Positions 53,277 through 64,000 of a stretch of 64,000 nucleotides of DNA are shown piece after piece (the stretch's first letter is position 1; the number at the start of each line of letters is the position of its first letter). Location: NCBI GenBank assembly GCA_028583405.1, contig CM053243.1, forward strand, positions 34,189,420 to 34,253,419, given 5' to 3'. The notes under the pieces were generated by a model. That model made no database searches and was not told the origin of the DNA. It saw only the letters and a program-made list of their open reading frames with translations. Both the position numbers and the translations under genes were made by a program. The stretch is from Pogonophryne albipinna (taxonomy: Eukaryota; Chordata; Actinopteri; Perciformes; Artedidraconidae).

Positions 53277-54097
53277 CCCAGCATGTGCGGTCCTGTTACA
53301 ATTTGTCCTTCTCCCAATATGTCAATCTTGTCTTGTGTAACTCGCTTCCAATTTGTCAGCACAAATTAGACGAGCCGCATTCCTCGTGCTCCCTTGCACT
53401 CCGTCTAATAAAAGCAATTCTGATTTTGATACAAGACGGGAATAATTGTCAAAGCATGCTCTCCAGGCCGTTCATGCATTGTTTGTTTTGCATATAAAAT
53501 GTAGCTAAGGTGTAGCTTGGATATGGAGAAAAACAAGTATAACACAACATGTCAACTGTTATCTTTTTTTTTTCCCTTCCTTTTGAAATTCACTTTGTTT
53601 ATTCCTTTAAAAAGCACTAAATAAATAAAACACTTATTTTATTTATCAGATGTTCTCCCGGCTTGTCAGATCTCACCGGCTAGTGTTTTTTGTAGAAACA
53701 ACTACACAGACTACTAGAGATTAAGAAAAGCAGATGCCTCCTTCCATCCCATAGGGCAACATTGGCTGACACCAGCATGTTGTTTTTTAAGCTCTCTCTT
53801 TCAAGGAGAGCTAATTTCTGGAGCTGAAACACATATTTTGGATTTTCAGCCCACATGAGTCGAACAGGCATGTTGAGCGTGTATCACTTTCCGGCAGCAA
53901 CCACATGCCTCTGCTGCGGCTGCCAGTTTCTCATATCTACTTTTGGATCATTTGTTGCTCCACCAGATGTCTTGTACTTGGATTGGCTGCTGTCAAGGTA
54001 ACTTTTCTTGTGCCTCCTATAATTGCTGCTTTATCCCTGTATATCTACCATTATGGATCGTATACAGTATGTTCCTAAATGGAGGTCTCTTAGTTTT
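53277..54097. other. Unassigned spacer
   Basis: No recognised repeat or gene. It ends at the ATCTAGAT target duplication of the next element. Confidence 0.45.
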
Positions 54098-54105
54098 ATC
54101 TAGAT

Positions 54106-57100
54106 CAGGGATGGGCAAATGGCGGCCCGTGGGCCGCATGCGGCCCCCACCTCCTCTTGTTGCGGCCCTCAGATTAATTTATAAACAACGTAATTAATTT
54201 AAAAAAAAAATGAAAAAAAATATATTTTTTTTTACTTGTAGTACTGATACCGTCCACTAGACTCCTAGTTACGTCGCGAGCTGCGTAGATGATTTCAAAT
54301 ACCGCGAAATAATCTGTGACGCATTTGTGTGTATTGTGTTTGTTTCCCGGGGAAACCCTCACAAGAAACACCGGCTGTTGTTATGCCTGCTGTGACGTTA
54401 AGTTGCCTCTTGTAATTATGCCTTTACAAGCTTAACCTCTTAAGCCCTGAGCCTGTTTTTCAGGTTTCAGGCTCGAAAATGCCACTAACACAACAAAGAC
54501 TATATCTTCACTTCTAAAAGGGGTAAATTAATAATCTTTTCTCTCAAAGCAAGGTTACATCTGTGAGTTGGATGTAGAAGTGTCAGAATCAATATAGATG
54601 TTTTTATTTTAAAGTAAATTCAGATGGAACATAGTAAAAACATGTAAATTCTAATGTCCGCCTAAAATAAAACCATTACTTATAGTAAAAATCACCCTTG
54701 AATGATGGGTTAGTAGACTAAAAGCTTTAGGAATCCAAACTATAACATATAATAAGTACCCTGTATCAAGATTGATGCAAAACAAGTTAAATTTGACCTT
54801 TTTAGAGAGGTTTAGAAAAATAAAGTCCAGGCGGACTCACCTCTGGGTAATTTGGGAACCATCAGTTCCATTTGAACTTTTTCACTGTAAAAATCATTTT
54901 ATTACTTTGAATTTTCACTATAGATATTCATTCCATCCAAATACAACTGTTGTGAAAAAAATAAAAATAAAATATAAGAACATACTCTGTTATCCTCTTA
55001 GGCAAGGCAAGGCAAGTTTATTTATATAGCACTTATAGGCCCCACGGACCGAAATCGCGTCATTTGCAGGAAACAACGTCTAAGGAACCTTACTATTTAA
55101 TAAACTATGAATATTTTATATCCATATAACGGGAAAAAACTCATTTAACTGATCTTTTTCATTTATTTTTTCCAAAAAAACACAATGCTAACAGTGAGCA
55201 TCTGAATTAGCCCCGAGCGAAAAATGCTAACCTATTACTGCACCGAAAATCACTCCTAGCTCCCTTATTACTTATCCTAGCTGCACATCCAACACATCGT
55301 TTTTGATCGTAAAGACACAGAATCTAACGGTGCCCACCTCAACACTGAAAGATACAAACTTGCGACGTTATCAACAAAAACGTACATCAAAACAAGTGGA
55401 GCTAGGTACTAGCATGCGCTAGGCTAATGGCTTACCTTCCTCTTTGTCTGGTCTAAACTGGTCTTCAATGGCATTAAAACGATAAAAACGATGATGTAGT
55501 TAATCCATAGGTTAATATCCAATGTGGCTGTGTCCCCTTTGAAATGTTCTGATAATCTATAAGTAATAAAACTGCAATTCCGTTATCTGCTGTCCGCTCT
55601 GTGCTCCGTGTGCTCCGTGTGCTCTGGGTCCTGCTGTAATGCCTGCTGTGAGTAGTAAACAATAAATGAAGCCGCCTGCGTAAAGTACTTAAACTGGCTG
55701 GCATTCTTTATACTTTACGCAGGACCATATCTCTGGAACCCATTGGTCGATTCGTGTGATTTACACCTTTTTCTTAACCATCAGAACCAATAGAATCGAT
55801 GGGCAGTTCCCAAATCAACGTAAAAATTACCATAGCGGACGTAATAGAGAAGCGAACAAAGCATATCTGAAAGTGCACGCCTGGACGGCAAAATGTTATA
55901 CCCAGTATATTGCCATAAATATGATGAAGGATTATCAGTCAAAATTTCTACGTGACACAAAGACATTGGATTAACCTTGAGCGGCGTTTTTATTCCGGTG
56001 AACACAACTTTTGATCACAAATCAAAAAAGGTAAGACGAAATTATTGTAATATTTTTTAAACCGGATGTTGTTTACGTTCTCTTTTCTGGCTGATAGCTC
56101 TGCAATTCGGGGGCGTACAGTGATGATATTATATGTCTGGAATCTGTGGAGTCTCAGCTTTAAATCGTATATCTTGTTTGTGCAGTTACGATAAGTAATA
56201 AGGGCATTTCTACCGTGAGTGCTGTGTAAAATCCGTTAGCATTAGTTAGCATTTTTTCGCTCCATGCTAATTCAAAGGCTTGGTATTACTCTTGTCTTTC
56301 TTTTAGCTAAAAATGGTTCACATTGTCAGTTAGCGGAGTTTCTTAGCGTTAAAAGGGTATGGAACATTAATAGTTTCATAAATGTTAAGAAGCCCTGAGA
56401 CATAGTCTCGTAAAAAAACTGTGAGGGGGGGTCCACTGGGGGGACCCTCGGGCTTAAGAGGTTAAAAGTTGTTTTTATCATCTGAATTTGGCGAAACAAG
56501 TTTAATATTCTAAAAACCAAGACTTTGTTTATTTGAAATCAGATGAAAACAAACTGTCACGGACCCTGCCGTGTTATCTATGATTACTACGCTTTTCATT
56601 CATAATTTCAGCGGGAGGGAGGGGGAGTGGTGCTGAGGAACAGCAGAGTGCGGGCTGACAGGTGTCTGTGTGGACATTCCCCTTATTGTGGAATAAGGGG
56701 AATGCAGAGACTGGCTGCAAGTGTTTTAGGTTCAAGTTAGACAACTAATGTCTGGGTTAGTGTTCATGACTTCATGTGTATGTCATCTAATGGTTAATCT
56801 CAATACACACACATTTTCCGTGCTTTCCAATAGTTTAAAATAGTTTTATTCCACTGTTTAATAACCTGTTCAATACAAACATGCCACTTGTAAAAATGAA
56901 ATAACATTTCTGTGAACTGATATTTGTTTAGTGAGCTTATTAGAGGATGTTCCCATTTTTTGGGGATGTTCCCTTTGATTGTAAAATGTCAATGAAGATG
57001 TCAGACTTAGTATATTGGTTCATAATTACAGACAACACATGGAATTTTTGTGTGTGTGTGTTCCAAGTGAATCTGCGGCCCCCTGGTGGCCAGTACATCA

Positions 57101-57140
57101 ATGATGTGGCCCCCACCACCATCAAAGTTGCCCATCCCTG
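54106..57140. mobile_element. hAT element, CAGGGATGGGCAA ends, with nested insertion
   Basis: Starts CAGGGATGGGCAAATGGCG and ends AAGTTGCCCATCCCTG, inverted over 13 bp. The flanks are exact 8-bp duplications ATCTAGAT (54098-54105 and 57141-57148). Removing the nested TTAA element (54436-56461) leaves about 1 kb of non-coding hAT sequence, so it is non-autonomous. The right arm (about 56860-57130) recurs inverted at 102-385. Confidence 0.92.
54436..56461 (-). mobile_element. TTAA-type element, copy B, rearranged foldback
   Basis: Ends CCTCTTAAGCCC and GGGCTTAAGAGG, bordered by TTAA (54432-54435, 56462-56465). Three segments: 54436-54990 is the reversed 3' part of the family (compare 62150-62660); 55040-55760 is the 5' part in forward orientation (compare 61560-62220); 55790-56461 is the 5' part again, reversed. 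The last two form a long imperfect inverted repeat centred near 55770. A small LINE tail (GGCAAGGCAAGGCAAG, about 55012-55038) lies at the first joint. Confidence 0.75.
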
Positions 57141-57148
57141 ATCTAGAT

Positions 57149-58370
57149 GTAGCTGGGATATCAAAAACAACCACCTCCTCTTCAGTTGTTCATAATCAAA
57201 GGTTTTAAAATGCAGTATAAATACTATATATCTCCAAGTCTCTGTTGTGACATAATCCTTTAAAGTTAGTGATCTGACTATCGGATTTTTTTTTGCACAC
57301 ATTGTTTACTACTGTCAGATATTCTAATGAATTATACATTAAATAGCATATTAATCAAACCTAATAAAAAAGCATCTGGTAGCTTACATTCTCAAACTGC
57401 AAACCAAATCCATTAACAGAGTGAGCATTTGATGCCACATTAACGGGTTCCTCTTCTCTCCTCAATAAAACCATAATACACTTGGCGCTTTTTCTTATCC
57501 TGTGCAGACAAACGTCTGTTGCTACTTGTGAGCATAAAAAGCTGCCAAAACTGTGACGGATGCCAACTATATTGAGAGGCAACTATTGGCGCGTGGAAAC
57601 AAATTGAAGGCCTTGGCCTACATCTGCTACACATTGACTCTTACTGATAGAATACTGGATACAAAAATAGCTTTTAGCAGTTTATCAACTTCTTATTCAA
57701 TTTTCTTGATTTCTTCTTGTTCTTTATAGAACACATTAATCCCAGTGAAAGGTCATGCTACTTTTTTTCTCCAATGAAATGTGATGCAATTGCCCTGGTA
57801 AAAAAAAGACAGAGCATTTTAAAATAAATTATATAAAAATATCACTGGGTGAACCCAATGACCCCTGTCTCAATAGTATTTATCTCAAGCAACATGTATT
57901 GACATTTTTATTAAATTTTATATAATTATAATTTATATATATATATAATTTATTGTAAAAACTGAAAAAAATCAATCATAATCAATTTTTAATCTGAAGC
58001 CAACAGTACAAGATTTTGGTATTGGTGACACCTGGTTTCAGTTTGTAGTCTGTGTTCACTGATAACAACTCTAGTAAATAATACTATGATTATGTTTTTA
58101 AATTATTCAAGAAATTACTAATAATTTTCTTTTACTCAAAATCTCTCCTATTATTTAATGTGTTACTTGAATTTGCAAGTAATTTTGTATCTTCATTTTG
58201 ATAAGTACATTTAAATCATAGCAACAATTAAATGTTAACCTAAAGTAATGTGTTGACCTACAACCTGTGAAAAGCTAGTAAAATATACAGGGCAATGTGA
58301 GTAAAGGTGGGCGACGCCCGCGATCATAGATATATATATATATATCTATGCCCCCGTCTAATTGTCTAAG
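57149..58370. other. Unassigned spacer
   Basis: AT-rich. Contains a palindromic TA run near 58326-58348 (ATAGATATATATATATCTAT-type). No gene recognised. Confidence 0.45.
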
Positions 58371-60420
58371 TCAATGGAGAGAGAAAGATTATCTTTCAAT
58401 CCCATTTGAATTGTGCCACGAATTACACATATGATGTTTGTCAATTTAAAAGATAATTTTGCAAGTCAAAAAAAAATAATGTGTCGTAAAACTGTGAAGT
58501 AACACATTTGTTTGTGTGAAACGCTCAATGAACTACATCTCTGGTCTCGCAGAACAACACCCGTCACCAAGATGGCCGTCACTACTGTCTTGTCAACTAA
58601 ACAATTGACTACCCTCACTATCACCACAATGAAACACGTCCAGTAGAATGTCATGCAAAGCTGCCTGCCTTCCTTCCTTTGATTCTCTCTGAACTGCCTA
58701 GTCTTTTTAATGTCTAATGTCAACCATTTGTGCAGATAGCATGAAGTAGAAAAGATTGGCGATCACCGATGTTAGCGTTAGCATTTCTCCCCCGGGCTTA
58801 AATTGTGTATTATAGAATGATCACACCGGTGACAGTACTCTTCAAAGGGTTCACGAAATATGACTACTACTCTTACTGTTTAACATTTTGGGTTACTTAA
58901 TGTTACTTCATATTAAGGCTAATAAAAATGACAAGGCTGTAATGCTAACTAACATGCTAGCTACTAGCTTGGTAGCTAACTTGATCCAGCCACTCCAGAG
59001 GCCTGTACTACGAAGCAGGATTTTCGCTTAGCCAGCTAACTTCAGGGAAAACTCTGGGTTTCTGGTCCTATGACGCTGGTTCTCTTTTTAGCAGGCTAGA
59101 TCTCCATGGTAACTTGTGCTGAGCGGCTAACCTGCCCCGGAGCAGGTTAGGTTGCAGGCTAAGAGCTCAACTCAGTGAAAGCACTGCCTGCTGACCAATC
59201 AGAGCTCAGTGTGCAGAGTTTAAAGCGATCAAGTCATATTACAGGAGAAAGGAAATACAGAAAAGCTGCCGTTGCAGGAAAGACGGCCGGCAAAAATCAC
59301 CGACTGTGTGAACGTGAACATTAATAGAATATCACCTCCCATCTTCAGAGCAATCTGACTATTATAACATTAGTGTTAAGAAAGCTTACTTAAATATCTG
59401 CCACAACATAAGTAACCGGATCAGAGTAACATTAAGTACAGTCCGCGGCATATCACTTCATAATGTATCATATATTTCCTTATCTGAGTCAGCTGAGCCG
59501 TATCTGGCCGTGCAACACTCACAGTATCACATACTGTATGCAGAAGTATTATTTTAAGCAACACATTAAGTTGACGAAACACTCGAGTCAAATGTAATTA
59601 AAGTCAGATCCACTCGTGTCTTAGACCGGGCAGTGATATCATAAACCTGTTAATGTACACATTCAAACACTTTTTCCTTTACCAGCTGTATTCACCTTGC
59701 AGGTGCAGATGTGGCTTTTATCCTGGATAAAGTGTTTAAGTCATGGATGTTTAAAGTTTAACTTCTTCATATGTCTAATATTATAGTTGACTTTTCATTC
59801 AGGAAGCATGATGCGCTGCGCTGTGAGTACGCTTGTCCATGTTTGTGATTGGTCGAATGCTCCAAATACCACCCCTTTCATGTGAACGCGCACCTAACTA
59901 GATAGGGCACGGCTGGCTTGAGCGATCCACTTGATAACCCATGTCGTAGTACAGTTTAGCGAGAGCGCTTATGTTTTGGATTAGGCCAACCGGCTAACTC
60001 AAACATATCCAGGTTAGGTTGAACCAGCTTCGTAGTACAGGCCTCTGGTCCTTTCATCAGACGGGAAGCGAAACAACGAGCAAGACCCATTGCTGGTATG
60101 ATAACAACCTGGTACTAAGCACACAGGCATCTTGTTAAAGTTCTCTTATCTTAGATAAGATATATTATATCTATATGGCGCTGATCTTAGCTATCTCTTA
60201 GTGGAGGAAAACAATCGTGACATCACTTACGCGACTCTGGGATTTGTAGTCTTTCTAGTTGCGTATTTTTCATAGTCTTATATTTCAACTGTTTTACGAC
60301 AAACTGTGACTTTTTTGACATGGAATTTTTTTTTTTAAGATTGACAAACATCATATGTGTAATTCATGGCACAATTCAAACGGGATCGAAAGATACGTTT
60401 TCTCTCTCCATGGACTTCAA
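58371..60420. repeat. Inverted-repeat arms enclosing a DNA element
   Basis: Arms 58371-58446 and 60340-60420 are inverted copies (AATTGTGCCACGAATTACAC, ATATGATGTTTGTCAAT). A weaker match extends inward to 58500 and 60285. They enclose ~1.9 kb that includes the element at 58998-60045. Probably a larger non-autonomous DNA element; outer termini and target duplication were not resolved. Confidence 0.6.
58998..60045. mobile_element. Inverted-repeat DNA element, GAGGCCTGTA family, copy 2
   Basis: Starts GAGGCCTGTACTACGAAGC and ends GCTTCGTAGTACAGGCCTC. Its interior is in the opposite orientation to copy 1 (6782-7606). The inverted match extends to CCAGAGG/CCTCTGG outside, so either the terminal repeat is longer or no simple target duplication exists. 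Non-coding. Confidence 0.75.
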
Positions 60421-60935
60421 TACATTATTTTTCTGAAATAAGGTCCCATGGACCGGAAGTAGATGGGCGTGACTTCGCCACTCTATACACGTAACCGGTG
60501 CGCGCGCTTTCTCTCTCGCTCGCTCGCGCCACACATACACACCCTCCCGAGCTTGAATGACACACAGAGACCAATCGAGGGCATTAGTGTAAACCTCCCG
60601 GTCCTCCCGATGGCCAGTCCGGGCCTGAGGGGGGTCTCAGGATTTAAACATTAAACTAAATTAGTATTATTTTAATATATTTATTATGCATCACCCGCGA
60701 CCCGACCCGCATCATCTTTGTTTTACCCAGAACCGAACCCTCAAAAAAGCGTTTGAAAAAATACCACCCGCGAATCACTTTTTTGGCGGGTCACCCGTCG
60801 GGTACCCGATGCAGGACTCTGCACGATACCCAGGAAGAAAACATTGGAAAATGAGAAATCTCCAACGAGGCGTTTTGGGGAGGTCTGTGTTAGAGTTTTA
60901 CTCCCTACCGTTTACATGCATAAAAACCTTCATAA
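60421..60935. other. Unassigned sequence with a hAT end
   Basis: At 60585-60627 CCTCCCGGTCCTCCCGATGG followed by CCAGTCCGGGCCTG is the reverse of a CAGGCCCGGACTGGCCATC hAT terminus, related to 37556. A (CTCG)n-like run lies near 60512-60528. No gene seen. Confidence 0.45.
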
Positions 60936-61509
60936 GGTGGCAGAGGGGAGGACGAGGACTCGAGGAGGAAGCTCGACAGCATCCTAGAGAACCCTTCCCA
61001 CCCACTCCATGCAGAGCTAGTGAAGATGAGGAGTACGTTCAGCCACAGACTCATCCCTCCACGACACAGCACCAAGCGCCTCGGACAATCCTTTGTGCCT
61101 GTAGCCATCAGGCTGCACAACAGGGGGTCAATAATGTAAAAAAAAAAGAATAAAATAAAATCACTGGACATAAATATACACTGTTTCCACAACCCATGTT
61201 AATATATTAGTAGTAGACCAAATATGTAGATAGATATGTCAGTAGGCCAACAGATGTCCATTTTCACTTGTCACTTTAACTCATTTCGGACTTCATAATT
61301 TATATGACCAAATATGTATATATGCTGACAGTTATTTTACTCTTATTTTTACTCATCTCCTATTTCATAGTCCTTTATTATTATTATCATTTTAATTTTT
61401 TTTCTTGATTTTATTTTTTATTTTATTAATCTGTGTGAATCTTTGCTGTCCTGTTTTTCACGCTTAACCTGTTGCTGCTTGTACAACTGAATTTCCCCAC
61501 GGGGATTAA
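60936..61509 (+). mobile_element. L2-like LINE 3' end, copy 2
   Basis: Homology to 624-1478 (inverted) begins at GGTGGCAGAGGGG and runs through the reverse transcriptase C-terminus and the 3' UTR to CCCCACGGGGATTAA. The tandem tail expected after GGGGATTAA is replaced by the TTAA element that starts at 61510. Confidence 0.85.
60963..61139 (+). pseudogene. L2-like reverse transcriptase C-terminus
   Basis: The last 58 codons read RRKLDSILENPSHPLHAELV, KMRSTFSHRLIPPRHSTKRL, GQSFVPVAIRLHNRGSIM and TAA. It is nearly identical to the copy at 1010, with a few substitutions (LENP/LENL, AELV/AEIV). 5'-truncated, no catalytic core, so non-functional. Confidence 0.8.
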
Positions 61510-62678
61510 AACCTGTTAAGCCCGAGAGACCCCGGTACCGGGGCACTGTCGCAACATCTTGCAGGAAACAGTGTCTGAGGGCATGTTCATTTAATAAACT
61601 ATGAATATTTTATATCCATGTAACGGGAAGAAACTCATCTAACTGATCTTTTTTTAATTTTTTTTTTTAAAAACCCACAATGCTAACGCTGAGCCTCTGA
61701 ATTAGCAACGAGCAAAAAATGCTAACAGATGACTGCACCGAAATTCACTCACAAAACCTTATTATTTATCTTTGCTGCACATCCAACACATCGTTTCACA
61801 TCGTGAGGTGACACAGAATCGAAGGGTACCCTTCATTATCACTCAATTATACGAACTCGTGGAGATAATAACAAGAACAGACATCAAAACATATGGCGCT
61901 AGGTAGCTAAAAACGCTAACATGGCTCACCTGTGTCGTAGTCTGGTCAAAAGTGGTCTTCAATGGCATTAAAACGATAAAAACGCTGCTGAAGTTAATCC
62001 ATAGGTTAATCCAATGTGTCTGTGTCCCTTTGAAATGATTTCTGATAATCCATAAACAATAAACCTGCGTTTCGGTTTCTAGAAGTCAGACCTAGAGACA
62101 GCTTCACTCTGGTGCAAAACTGTATGCGCGAAGCCCACACCTTTTTGTTTTAGACTGTGTGTGAGTTGGGAGATTCTCCTTCGATTCTATTGGCTCTAAC
62201 GGTCAGAAAGAGATGTCAATCACCAAAATCGACCAATGGGTTCCAGAGAAACGGAAAAACCCCCATTTCCACCCAAATCACCTCAGAGGTGGAGTTTTTT
62301 TGGCTAAATCTCTCTAAAAAGGTCAAATGTCACTTGTTTTGCATCAATCTTGATACAGGGTACTTATTATATGTTGTACTTTGGAGTCCTAAATCTTTTA
62401 GTCTACCTTACCATCATCCAAGGGTAGTTTTCACTATAAGTAAAAAATATTTTTTGGACAGACACTATAATTTACAGTTTTTTACTATGTTAAATCTGAA
62501 TTTTCTTTAAAATAAAAAACACCTGAATTGTTCTGACTCTTCTACATCCAACTCACAGGTTTATCATTACTTTGAGAAAAGATTATTAATTTAACACTTT
62601 TAGAAGGGAAGATATGGTCATTTGTTCTGAGAATGTCATTTTCGAGCCTGAGACCTGAAAAACAGGCTCAGGGCTAAA
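61510..62678 (+). mobile_element. TTAA-type element, copy C
   Basis: Starts AACCTGTTAAGCCCGAGAGA just after TTAA (61506-61509) in the L2 3' UTR. It ends near CCTGAAAAACAGGCTCAGGG at 62678, where the right terminus is degraded (GGCTAAATT in place of GGCTTAAGAGGTTAA). It has the most orderly structure of the three copies and serves as the reference. No coding frame. Confidence 0.75.
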
Positions 62679-63506
62679 TTGGAAAGGTCCATCATATCTT
62701 ATAACACACAAGGGGACGGGTAATAACCGGAAAAGCATGACATGGGACCTTTAAAATCTACTATACAATAGTAAGTAAAATGTACTTACAAAAGCTGAGT
62801 GTGACAGTAAAGTTTACTTAAGTACCTTTAGTAACAAACACTTCTTAACTGTAAGTAGATGCTACTTGAAATATACGTTGTCAAATGTAGGTTTTTCGAG
62901 TGTGTTTGTGTGGAGAACTATAGAGGCGAAACCCATGGGCATTGATTTACACTTTTTAGTACCTTAAAATGTAAGTGTAAACTGGCTTATTGTAAAACAA
63001 TCATTTTGTAGATGTAGTGACGCAACTTCAACTCCACTTTCGCCACTCAAATTGGTCTGTAAACAATGAACAGCGTAGAGAAAAGGAAGTCTTCCACTAA
63101 TATCTTCTGGCCACACCAGCATCCTAGAAATATTGCTCTTTCACTCCCAGAGGCTTATTCTGAAATTGTGCCTTTGACATCCAAGCCACCAGGACAGACT
63201 CGGAGATTACCTTTTTTTCTCTACGATGACCTAGCGCTGTGGAGCTGGGTCTCGCTATGAAGGCCTACCCTTTTTATAGGATTATTCCACCCTACACGTT
63301 AAGTCTCTTCAGGGATGCTACCAGTTGGCACTCTTTCTGTCCGACAGTCTTATGTGTAACAGGTTTTATTAGATTCTTGATTATAGTCAAGTGGGATACC
63401 ATCTGTTTCACAGCTTGCTGGTGGTCCATTTACGGTAACTTGTTGGTCTTCTCTTAGAACTGCACTCCCTAAACAGACCTTCTCTTAAAGGGTACATTTG
63501 CACATA
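62679..63506. other. Unassigned spacer
   Basis: The first ~80 bp (AAAGGTCCATC ... GGGACCTTTAA) may be a tiny TTAA MITE. The rest, including a 64-codon frame at 63066-63260, shows no known motif. Confidence 0.4.
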
Positions 63507-63540
63507 CAGTTGCAAGAAAAAGTATGTGAACCCTTTGGAT

Positions 63541-64000
63541 TCTCCACACATAGCGTTGTGTGTTCCTTCCAAACAACTCAACTTTGGTTTCATCTGTCCA
63601 CAGAATATTTTGCCAGTAGTGCTGTGGAACATCCAGGTGCTCTTTTGCAAACTTCAAACGTGCAGCAATGTTTTTTCTGGACAGCAGTGGCTTCTTCCGT
63701 GGTGTCCTCCCATGAACTCCATTCCTGTTCAGTGTTTTACGTATCGTAGATTCGTCAACAGAGATGTTAGCATGTGCCAGAGATGTTAGCATGTGCCAGA
63801 GATTTCTTTAAGTCTCTAGCTGACACTCTAGGATTCTTCTTCACCTCATTGAGCATTCTGCGCTGTGCTCTTGCAGTCATCTTTACAGGATGGCCACTCC
63901 TAGGGAGAGTAGCAACAGTGCTGAACTTTCTCCATTTATAGACAATGTGTCTTACCGTGGACTGATGAACATCAAGGCTTTTAGAGATACTTTTGTAACC
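63541..64000 (-). pseudogene. Tc1 transposase, partial and frameshifted
   Basis: Read from the window edge: [20 protein letters not shown] (helix-turn-helix region), then [20 protein letters not shown], a frameshift from a 19-bp duplication, then NISVDESTIRKTLNRNGVHG and ILWTDETKVELFGRN, which includes the second catalytic Asp region (WTDE). The frame is cut after QRYVWR, so the last catalytic acidic residue is absent. Non-functional. The start lies outside the window. Confidence 0.85.
63762..63799 (+). repeat. 19-bp tandem duplication in Tc1
   Basis: AGATGTTAGCATGTGCCAG occurs twice back to back (63762-63780, 63781-63799). Being 19 bp, it shifts the transposase reading frame. Confidence 0.92.

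Larger units (their letters stand above)
63507..64000 (-). mobile_element. Tc1-type element, internally deleted, runs off the window
   Basis: The terminal repeat CAGTTGCAAGAAAAAGTATG and GAACCCTTTGG (63507-63538) follows a TA (63505-63506), the Tc1/mariner target. Transposase coding starts almost at once on the minus strand. The normal C-terminal third and spacer between transposase and terminus are missing. The other end lies beyond 64000. Confidence 0.85.

Noticed and set aside
58326..58348. Palindromic TA run as a regulatory site
   Set aside because: Simple-sequence expansion with no neighbouring gene.

Overview
The window looks like a gene-poor, transposon-saturated stretch of a ray-finned (teleost) fish nuclear genome. 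The evidence is the mix of mobile elements: L2-like LINEs with short tandem 3' tails, a DIRS tyrosine-recombinase retrotransposon, a Tc1 element, a Ty3/Gypsy LTR, TTAA-flanked elements and many hAT-type elements with exact 8-bp target duplications. I found no intact host gene, rRNA, tRNA or CRISPR array. The species is not identifiable from what I can see.

Layout. 1-8.9 kb: a hAT end, an L2 3' end, decayed exons of a HECT/G2E3-like family, a BED-finger hAT remnant (4242-4879) and two short inverted-repeat elements (6782-7606, 7946-8617). 8958-12540: a palindromic element with two 463-bp arms, each carrying the start of a THAP-finger gene, flanked by AGGGGAG. 13729-25066: an 11.3-kb nested structure flanked by GAGTTTCC (called family Y here). 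It holds a small hAT MITE, a 675-bp MITE, a 7.2-kb minus-strand DIRS element (itself split by a plus-strand DDE-like transposon) and another hAT MITE. 27354-29855: a hAT element of the MYM/TTF-finger type flanked by ACCCCAGG. 32827-36155: a second nested hAT cluster, including 34161-35868 flanked by GTCTAAGG. 37921-38900: three ~330-bp tandem units. 41633-43075: a TTAA MITE and a LINE reverse transcriptase pseudogene. 43095-50541: a second broken family-Y copy with a 5'-truncated DIRS copy (intact tyrosine recombinase), a TTAA element, a hAT MITE and a Gypsy LTR. 51895-52730: a second BED-finger hAT remnant. 54106-57140: a hAT element flanked by ATCTAGAT with a rearranged TTAA element inside. 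58371-64000: more inverted-repeat elements, an L2 3' end, a third TTAA element and a Tc1 element running off the window.

How the parts relate: the genes here are mobile-element genes and nearly all are broken. The two DIRS copies are damaged in complementary ways: one keeps gag and RNase H but lacks the polymerase YxDD box and the recombinase core, while the other keeps only the end of RNase H plus the recombinase. Nesting gives a relative order of events: family Y, then DIRS, then the DDE-like transposon. Several insertions can be checked against an empty site in a sister copy within this window. All boundaries, target duplications and motifs were read by eye; family names rest on recognised motifs, not on a database search.
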